Shown here: piece after piece, positions 7,299 to 12,802 of the stretch
How positions within the stretch are numbered: the first letter of the stretch is position 1
Layout of the letters: each line of letters opens with the position of its first letter
Source of the DNA: Bacteroidota bacterium
GTDB lineage: Bacteria; Bacteroidota; Bacteroidia; Bacteroidales; JAAYUG01
Length of the DNA: 12,802 nt
NCBI GenBank assembly: GCA_021812865.1
Contig: JAKAMP010000019.1
Coordinates: 1-12,802, forward strand
Direction: 5' to 3'
Notes under the pieces: model-generated
What the model was told of the DNA's origin: nothing
Seen by the model: only the letters and a program-made list of their open reading frames with translations
The model's database searches: none
Position numbers and translations under genes: made by a program

Positions 7299-9701
7299 CT
7301 AATATTTCACAAACCTCCTTTGCTCGATCCAGTGGTTGCCGATGATCTGCACGAGATATACGCCCGGTGAAAGACCGGACACATCGAAGGTTTGCGTGTT
7401 GTCTCCCTTCGACAGTTGTTTGTCCATGACAATGATCCCGCTGGCGGACAGGATTTTTACACGTGTGGCTATGCTGTTCCTGTACTGCGACAGCCCGGTG
7501 ATCACCAGGGTGCCTTTTGTGGGCACAGGATAAAGCAACAATCCTGACTGCCTGGGGGTAACCACCGCCGATGTTTTGTATACGTTTACCGTTGTGGTTT
7601 TCGTCACGTTCAGGTAATTGCTGCTGTCGGTGGGCAGGAAGGTTACACTGAGCAGGATGTTGGTTCCCGTATCCAACGCGGTACCTGCCGGTGGATCGTA
7701 TACGAATGTGCCTGGAACGCTGGCCGTGGCGTCGAGCTGTACCGTGGAAAGGCTGTCGCCATAACTCATATCCGCCGGCTGACTACAACTGGCCACGGGG
7801 GTTGCCTTCTTCACTTTTATCAAAACCATTTTCGTGACCGGTGCATAGGTTGCATCAAGAGGTGTGAAAGTAACGGAGAGGGGTATGCTGTCGCCCGCAG
7901 TGAGCAAGGACCCTGACTGTGGTGAATAAGAATACGTTCCTGTCATATAGGTTGAAGCATTCAACTGGGTGGAGCTAAGTTTTGTGCCATACACGATATC
8001 GGCAGGATTGCTCCACTGCAAAGCCGGCCGGATGGTATCGTTCACCAACAGTTGGCGGCTGCCTGTATCTGCCAGAAGGTAGGTAACGGAATAGGGAGGT
8101 GCATCGACCACCAGCTCGTTGCCGGTAACCGCCGAAAATGCTTTGATACTGGCATAATTCACGGGACCTCCGGCAGGAAGAGTGGGGCCCTGGCCGTTTA
8201 TCAATACCTTTCTTGAAAATGGTCTGGTTGGATCGGCAGGCACATCGGTACCTCCTACAAGGGTATACCAGTAGCAGCGGTTTCCCACACCGGCATTTTC
8301 AATATTCACCCGTATGTATTGCTCCCTTGAACCCTTGTTTACCAGCATGGTGGCTACCTGTCCCGAACTGAATGAACTGGAATATGCCGTAATATCGGTA
8401 GTTCCTTTGAAGGTGGTATTGAGCAGGTGGTCGCCCATGAATCTCCGCATGAAATAGAGGTAATAAAAAGGTGCATGGGGCGTGAATTTGGGTACGTCGG
8501 GATCGTTGTATGCATACATTCCATGATCATCGCCATTGTTCCAGCCATTCGCCAGGTCCCAGCGCGAGGCTTCACCCAGCCCTGCCTTGATGCCTTCACC
8601 CACCACCATAGCCGAAAACATGCCGTCGATCTGCGAAACCGCCTGCTTCGAACCGACTGCGAACACGTTGTATTCTGTGAGCGCCACAGGAAGCATAGGT
8701 ACACCGGCCTGCTGCGCACAGGACTTTACATAGGATATGTAATTATTGACCAGTGGCGGACTGCTGAGTATGGTGGCGGCTGTTGAATTCTGCTGCCATG
8801 GCGTGAAATAGCTGTGGACAATATAAAAATCGAGCACGTCTCCCGCGGTTTTCATCAGGTCAATGTTCCACTTTGTATTTTCGGTGGAAGACGATTCGCA
8901 GGTTACCGCACCAATGTATATGGTGGCGCCTGTTTCCCGGGCGGCCGCTTTCATGGAGTCGACGAACACCCTGCAATGCGTGCCATACAGTTGGCCGTTG
9001 ATGTACATGGGCTGCCCGTCCTGGTTAAGAGAGGTATCGATTTTGTAGCCCGCTTCCCACGAGCCCGACACCTCGTTTCCTATTTCCCAGAATTTGGTCC
9101 TCCCCTTGTCGTAACGCACCCAGTCGGCCGCGAGATGTGCCGCCTGCGCCACCGGATTAGCGCTGGTGCCATACCGGGCATACCCGTAGTTCACGGTGAT
9201 GATGCCCGTGGAACCGGTCTGCTTCAGGATGCTGTAAAATGAATCGATATCCATGGTCCATCCCGCTTCCCAGGGATCGGGCCTCTTGCCGAACCATTGC
9301 CAGTTTGGGCCTCCGCCCAATAGGGAATCGGGCACGTCGGTAGCCGGATCGTAATGACTGCGGTTCCAGAAATACACATCGCTGATGCTTCCCCCGGGCC
9401 CTCTCAGCACCCCCATCTGGCGATCAGTCATGTATCGCATCAGGGTTTTGTTTTCCGACATGCTCGAAGTATACGGATTGGCATTATCACCAAAAACATA
9501 CTCCGGCACTTTCGATAGGGTATCTGCGCCATGTATGGTAATGGCCACGCTTGCCGGAATCAGTGGCATGATGGTGTCTGTATAGGCCGGGGCAGTGATG
9601 GTACGGGTATGCCACCCATCCAGAAAAATACCCTGCTGGGCATACAACATGATATTCAGGGTGAAGAAAAGGGGAATTAGAAACAGTGTCTTCCGGTTCA
9701 T
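7299..9701 (-). CDS. Secreted clan GH-A-like glycoside hydrolase with MBG-like repeats and T9SS type A sorting domain
   Basis: About 800 residues (numbering from the ATG at 9701). In order: a signal peptide (about 1-22, MNRKTLFLIPLFF..., ending YAQQ), a (beta/alpha)8-like region of about 60-430, a beta-rich region to about 545, two MBG-like repeats (about 557-630 and 632-707), and a Por/T9SS sorting domain (about 720-800, with LYPVPTKG, LSPGVYLVQI and RRFVKY). WEIGNEV places the acid/base glutamate at E210 and ALTEYN places the nucleophile at E343, the usual clan GH-A arrangement. The nearest feel is GH51/GH39-type arabinofuranosidase-like proteins, but the family and substrate are not certain. 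It should be exported and attached or released at the cell surface. A longer frame starts at 9764, but the promoter lies inside it, which supports 9701. There are no SusC/SusD partners next to it. Confidence 0.8.
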   Translation of the reverse strand: MNRKTLFLIPLFFTLNIMLYAQQGIFLDGWHTRTITAPAYTDTIMPLIPASVAITIHGADTLSKVPEYVFGDNANPYTSSMSENKTLMRYMTDRQMGVLRGPGGSISDVYFWNRSHYDPATDVPDSLLGGGPNWQWFGKRPDPWEAGWTMDIDSFYSILKQTGSTGIITVNYGYARYGTSANPVAQAAHLAADWVRYDKGRTKFWEIGNEVSGSWEAGYKIDTSLNQDGQPMYINGQLYGTHCRVFVDSMKAAARETGATIYIGAVTCESSSTENTKWNIDLMKTAGDVLDFYIVHSYFTPWQQNSTAATILSSPPLVNNYISYVKSCAQQAGVPMLPVALTEYNVFAVGSKQAVSQIDGMFSAMVVGEGIKAGLGEASRWDLANGWNNGDDHGMYAYNDPDVPKFTPHAPFYYLYFMRRFMGDHLLNTTFKGTTDITAYSSSFSSGQVATMLVNKGSREQYIRVNIENAGVGNRCYWYTLVGGTDVPADPTRPFSRKVLINGQGPTLPAGGPVNYASIKAFSAVTGNELVVDAPPYSVTYLLADTGSRQLLVNDTIRPALQWSNPADIVYGTKLSSTQLNASTYMTGTYSYSPQSGSLLTAGDSIPLSVTFTPLDATYAPVTKMVLIKVKKATPVASCSQPADMSYGDSLSTVQLDATASVPGTFVYDPPAGTALDTGTNILLSVTFLPTDSSNYLNVTKTTTVNVYKTSAVVTPRQSGLLLYPVPTKGTLVITGLSQYRNSIATRVKILSASGIIVMDKQLSKGDNTQTFDVSGLSPGVYLVQIIGNHWIEQRRFVKY

Positions 9702-9730
9702 TGGATCAGGATATTGGTTAAAATCAATAG

Positions 9731-9764
9731 CAAACTTATCAATTTTCTGCAGGATAAGTGTCAA
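9731..9764 (-). promoter_or_regulatory. Bacteroidetes-type promoter of the secreted glycosidase-like gene
   Basis: On the minus strand TAAGTTTG (9738-9731) matches the -7 element TAnnTTTG exactly, and TTG (9764-9762) lies 23 bp upstream as a -33-like element. Transcription would start near 9725, giving a leader of about 24 nt before the ATG at 9701. This rules against the upstream ATG at 9764, which would lie before the transcript start. Confidence 0.65.
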
Positions 9765-9942
9765 TTTTACTATTAAATAATATGATTCTATTCCCCCGGC
9801 TATGTATAAGAACTATCCTTAATGGTTCAATGAAAAATACCATCCATATCGTTTACAGCGATTCAGCCTTCAAACTTAGCCAGAAGCCTGTCGTTCAAGG
9901 TATACTAATCAAATGGCAAAGCAGACAAAAATATTAGTCATT

Positions 9943-10500
9943 TTAGTATTTCACCAGCAATACCGCCAACCCCTTTTTCAAAGGCTTTTCATCCAGTTCA
10001 TTAAACCCCGCATCCCTGGCCATGGCAATGGATTTACGAAACTCCTCGGTAGTGACATGATTCTGAGGTTCAACAAATAAAATCTTGCCTCCGGGTTTTA
10101 ACATGGCAAACATGTCCGCAAAAAGCGCTGCCTTGTCGGGTACCTCATGCACCACGGCAAAGAGCAAGGCAAAATCCAGTTTGCCCTGCAGATTAGCTGC
10201 GTGATAGTCTTTACCCACCTGCAAAGGGACAATAATGTCAGCCACTGCATACTTTGCCGCCCTCTTTCTCAGTTTGGCCAGCATTTTCTCCTGGATGTCC
10301 ACGCAGTATACCTTTCCCCCGGAACCCGTCATCCGGGCAAGGGGAATGCTGAAATAACCCATGGCACAGCCATAATCCATCACAGTCATTCCCGGGTTAA
10401 CATGCGGGGTAAGGATTTTCTGCGGATCGTGCTGCAGTTTCCTTATGGGAAGAATAAGCGTGTAACCCAACCACCAGGGGCATATACGTTCCTGTTCCAT
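9943..10500 (-). CDS. Class I SAM-dependent methyltransferase
   Basis: A 185-residue cytoplasmic protein with the Rossmann methyltransferase motifs in order: motif I VMDYGCAMGYF at 40-50 (SAM-binding glycine loop), the acidic end of strand 2 in VYCVDIQ at 64-70, motif II near DFALLFAVVHEV at 109-120, and motif III LKPGGKILFVEP at 134-145. This resembles Methyltransf_11/25-type proteins. The N-terminal CPWWLGYTLILPIRK segment is typical of a small group of such enzymes, but the substrate cannot be read from the sequence. It is a single-gene unit: 242 bp separate its stop from the preferred start of the glycosidase gene, and the kinase gene diverges on the other side. No exact promoter match was found upstream. 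Confidence 0.88.
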   Translation of the reverse strand: MEQERICPWWLGYTLILPIRKLQHDPQKILTPHVNPGMTVMDYGCAMGYFSIPLARMTGSGGKVYCVDIQEKMLAKLRKRAAKYAVADIIVPLQVGKDYHAANLQGKLDFALLFAVVHEVPDKAALFADMFAMLKPGGKILFVEPQNHVTTEEFRKSIAMARDAGFNELDEKPLKKGLAVLLVKY

Positions 10501-10721
10501 TTGTTTTAATGTTTAAGCGCAGAATTACTGCAAGTTATGAAAACTCCTGATGGCATAGACATGCATGTTCATATTTATTTTAAGGTACCCATGTCCTAAC
10601 CAGGCGAGCCAGGCGCCAAAGAAATGGTATGGTTACCCATGTATCACGTTGAAGAATCCCGGTTCTATTCCCTCTTCATTTTTTCCGCTCCGGCATCCAT
10701 TTTTGCCGTCTCACTGAGAAA

Positions 10722-10754
10722 TTGCCCTCCCGATTCTTACTTTCCGTATATTTG
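10722..10754 (+). promoter_or_regulatory. Bacteroidetes-type promoter of the LytS/LytTR pair
   Basis: TATATTTG at 10747-10754 is an exact match to TAnnTTTG, with TTG at 10722-10724, 22 bp upstream, as a -33-like element. Transcription would start near 10759-10761, leaving a leader of about 40 nt before the ATG at 10799. The in-frame GTG at 10754 is part of the promoter itself and so is unlikely to be the start codon. Confidence 0.65.
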
Positions 10755-10798
10755 TGGGTGAAAGTCAAAGTTTCTGGCCATCGGCATTCACTTCGACC

Positions 10799-11851
10799 AT
10801 GAAAAAGAGCTTAGAAAAGCATTATTTTATTATCGTTGCCCTGCTCTCCCTCGGCATTGCCCTCACCATACGATTCCCCAATATGATGGGAATCATTTTC
10901 AGGGAAGGGGGTGAATTCCGCAGGCTGGGCATGGAAGAGGCGCTGACCCATTTTGCCATTGAGTTCTTCATTACCCTTATCGTGGCCTTCCTGATGTTCA
11001 CCATGAATTTCTTCGTGCTGAAGCCTACAGGTAAACCTGGCCCGCTGAAATTCCTCCATGTCGTCCTCGCAGTGGTCCTTACCTTAGCCGCGGTTTCCAT
11101 ACTCAACCACCTGTTGTTCTCCCTGTCAAGCCTCTTCGAGGATGAACCGCTCCGGCATGGACGGCGTGGTGAATTTGCACTCACCAATTTTTTTGTTTCC
11201 GCGCTGGTAGTGGGCTGTGTGATTTTTATCCGCCTCATCTACCAGAAGCAATCCATCAGCATCGAGAACGAGGCCCTGAAACGGGAAGCCCTGCAACGGC
11301 AGTACGAATCGCTGAAAAACCAGCTCAGTCCGCATTTTCTCTTCAATTCCCTCACCGCCCTTAAAATCCTCATCGAGGATGCGCCCGATAAAGCCCAGCA
11401 TTATGTGAGCAGTCTCTCGAGGGCCCTGCGCTACACCCTTCAAAGCCACCAAAAACAACTGGTGAGCCTGAAGGAAGAAATGGATTTCATGGAATCCTAC
11501 CTGTACCTCATCCGCATGCGATTTGATACCAACCTGGAAGTGAGCAGTTCTATCACCGATGACCTGCTCATATGCCTGATCCCTCCCCTTACCATTCAAA
11601 CGCTTGTAGAGAACGCCATCAAGCATAACGAGATCAGCAAAAGGAATCCCCTGCGTATCGATATCCTCACCCCGGACAACCAAACCCTCCGGGTAGTAAA
11701 TCCTGTGCAAGTGAGATTGACACAGGAGGAAGGTACAGGCATAGGGCTGACCAACCTGTCCAAACAGTTTCTGTTGCTGATCGGGAAGGATATTTCCATA
11801 AGGCAGGAAAACAATCATTTTATTGTGGATGTTCCCCTTATCAAACCCTGA
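10799..11851 (+). CDS. LytS/YehU-type sensor histidine kinase
   Basis: About 350 residues (numbering from the ATG at 10799). Four membrane segments are visible at about 9-25, 52-74, 85-109 and 128-148; between the first two is a short loop rich in charge and glycine. A coiled linker (about 150-172) follows. The His_kinase (PF06580) domain begins at LKNQLSPHFLFNSL, with H179 as the phosphoacceptor. The ATP-binding part has LVENAIKHN (269-277, N box) and GTGIGL (312-317, G box). This is the usual Bacteroidota kinase that pairs with a LytTR regulator. No extracytoplasmic sensor domain is present, so the signal is probably sensed in or near the membrane. The response regulator follows after 3 bp, in the same operon. 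An upstream GTG in frame at 10754 overlaps the promoter and was not used. Confidence 0.92.
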   Translation: MKKSLEKHYFIIVALLSLGIALTIRFPNMMGIIFREGGEFRRLGMEEALTHFAIEFFITLIVAFLMFTMNFFVLKPTGKPGPLKFLHVVLAVVLTLAAVSILNHLLFSLSSLFEDEPLRHGRRGEFALTNFFVSALVVGCVIFIRLIYQKQSISIENEALKREALQRQYESLKNQLSPHFLFNSLTALKILIEDAPDKAQHYVSSLSRALRYTLQSHQKQLVSLKEEMDFMESYLYLIRMRFDTNLEVSSSITDDLLICLIPPLTIQTLVENAIKHNEISKRNPLRIDILTPDNQTLRVVNPVQVRLTQEEGTGIGLTNLSKQFLLLIGKDISIRQENNHFIVDVPLIKP

Positions 11852-11854
11852 ATC

Positions 11855-12610
11855 ATGAAGGCGCTGATCATTGAAGACGAAATCCCTGCTGCACGGCACC
11901 TGCAGCATGTTCTCGATAAGGTCGGTAATATCACGGTGCTTGACATTCTCGACTCCATAGCCGAAACCGTTGAATGGTTTGAGGTCAATCCCCTGCCCGA
12001 CCTGGTGTTCATGGATATTCATTTGGCCGATGGCCTTGCTTTTGAGATATTCAGCCGTGCCACCATCAGTTGTCCTATCATCTTTACCACCGCATACGAC
12101 GAATATGCCCTGAAAGCCTTCAAGGTGAACAGCATTGACTACCTGCTCAAACCGGTTGAGGTGGCGGATGTGCAGGAAGCCCTGAACAAGCTGAAAAGAC
12201 TCTCGGCGCCGGCAGACATGAAAGATGCCCTGGCCGGCCTCATCCGTACCTTCGGGCAGCAAAACGTGTACAAAACACACTTCTTAATTCCTGCAAAAGG
12301 GGACAAACTCATACCTGTACAGATAAATGACCTGGCTTGTATATACATCCATACAGGAACCTTGAAAGCCCTTACTTTCGACGGGAAATCCTATTTTCTG
12401 GATTATACCCTCGATGAGCTTACCGGCATGCTGAACCCGGATACCTTCTTCCGGGCCAACCGGCAATATATAGTTGCCAGGAATGCCATACAGGATATCG
12501 ATATCTGGTTCAACAACCGGCTTTCAGTAAACCTTAAGGTTCCTGTTCCTGAGAAGATCATCATCAGCAAAGCCCGGATAGGGGAGTTCAAGCGTTGGTT
12601 CGGCGCATGA
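11855..12610 (+). CDS. LytTR-family response regulator
   Basis: A 251-residue transcription factor. The receiver domain (about 1-118) has the acidic pair E7/D8, the phosphoacceptor D54 in VFMDIHL, T78/T79 in FTTAYDEYAL, and K99 in LLKPVE. The LytTR DNA-binding domain (about 140-248) has the family's FFRANRQYIVARNAI stretch at 198-212 and a C-terminal VPEKIIISKARIGEFKRWF. It is partner to the kinase 3 bp upstream. LytTR regulators usually bind direct repeats in target promoters and often act on nearby genes; the target here is not evident. Confidence 0.94.
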   Translation: MKALIIEDEIPAARHLQHVLDKVGNITVLDILDSIAETVEWFEVNPLPDLVFMDIHLADGLAFEIFSRATISCPIIFTTAYDEYALKAFKVNSIDYLLKPVEVADVQEALNKLKRLSAPADMKDALAGLIRTFGQQNVYKTHFLIPAKGDKLIPVQINDLACIYIHTGTLKALTFDGKSYFLDYTLDELTGMLNPDTFFRANRQYIVARNAIQDIDIWFNNRLSVNLKVPVPEKIIISKARIGEFKRWFGA

Positions 12611-12747
12611 TCCTTCTCCGGTCACTGAGTCTCGTATTCTGCCTGCCTCATCGTACAACAGAATCACACGAACGTTAGAGTAATTCTGCCTTAGAAAAAA
12701 TCAGGTTTTGCCCTGAAATATTCCCTTGATCAGCATGCCATAAAGTA

Positions 12748-12779
12748 AAAGCCTCCCCCAATGAACAGGGAAAGGCTTT
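12748..12779. terminator. Hairpin, possible terminator
   Basis: AAAGCCT (12748-12754) pairs with AGGCTTT (12773-12779), and inner CCC/GGG can extend the stem around an AATGAACA loop. It lies 138 bp past the response regulator stop. The T-rich side is on the minus strand (complement of TAAAGTAAAA), so it may end a leftward gene beyond the window, or both units. Confidence 0.55.
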
Positions 12780-12802
12780 CAAATACAATGTCCTGCAGGA
12801 TT

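Noticed and set aside
8814..9242. A 142-codon rightward frame inside the glycosidase-like gene
   Set aside because: It lies opposite the catalytic region with the EIGNE motif; the translation has no recognisable domain.
11126..12280. A long leftward open frame (384 codons) antisense to the kinase and regulator genes
   Set aside because: The opposite strand encodes clear kinase and response-regulator motifs through the whole span; the leftward translation shows no family motif and is a by-product of codon bias.

Overview
The window looks like part of a Bacteroidota (Bacteroidetes) chromosome. The support is a C-terminal type IX secretion (Por) sorting domain, a SusC-like CarboxypepD_reg/plug/outer-membrane beta-barrel protein, a LytS/LytTR two-component pair, a DUF6263 secreted protein, a cold-shock protein with the lysine-rich N-terminus usual in this phylum, and two exact matches to the Bacteroidetes -7 promoter element TAnnTTTG. 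Most genes from about 3.7 kb onward are near 50% G+C by hand count of sample lines.

The left end (107-1890) is different. It holds three overlapping genes, of which the first two are clearly AT-rich (roughly 25-37% G+C in sampled lines): a single-domain multiubiquitin-family ubiquitin-like protein (Ubl), a ThiF/E1-type adenylyltransferase with an N-terminal DUF6791 domain, and a small DUF6527 protein with Cys/His metal-binding motifs. This is a compact bacterial ubiquitin-like conjugation operon of the kind linked to accessory or defence islands. No separate E2 gene is present. By eye, the N-terminal domain of the E1 protein carries an E2-like HP..(N/D)..GSI signature without the catalytic cysteine, so the operon may encode Ubl, an E2-E1 fusion, and a Ubl-removing or processing protein. 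This is the main point of interest.

Between the island and the next genes lie an imperfect inverted repeat (1994-2055), a leftward cold-shock-domain gene (2082-2540), and 1.1 kb (2541-3685) with no convincing gene. Next come two rightward envelope genes (a DUF6263 secreted protein and an outer-membrane beta-barrel protein) that probably form an operon. A leftward secreted protein follows, with a clan GH-A-like catalytic domain, two MBG-like repeats and a T9SS sorting domain; it has a good promoter and a good terminator. A leftward class I methyltransferase comes after it. The last genes are a rightward LytS-type sensor kinase and a LytTR response regulator, 3 bp apart, behind a good promoter. 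A hairpin near the right edge may terminate this pair or a convergent gene outside the window.

Three start choices differ from the longest open frame (4650, 9701 and 10799). Two are fixed by a promoter lying inside the longer frame, and all three put a signal peptide or the first membrane segment at the N-terminus. No tRNA, rRNA, CRISPR array or intact insertion sequence was seen.
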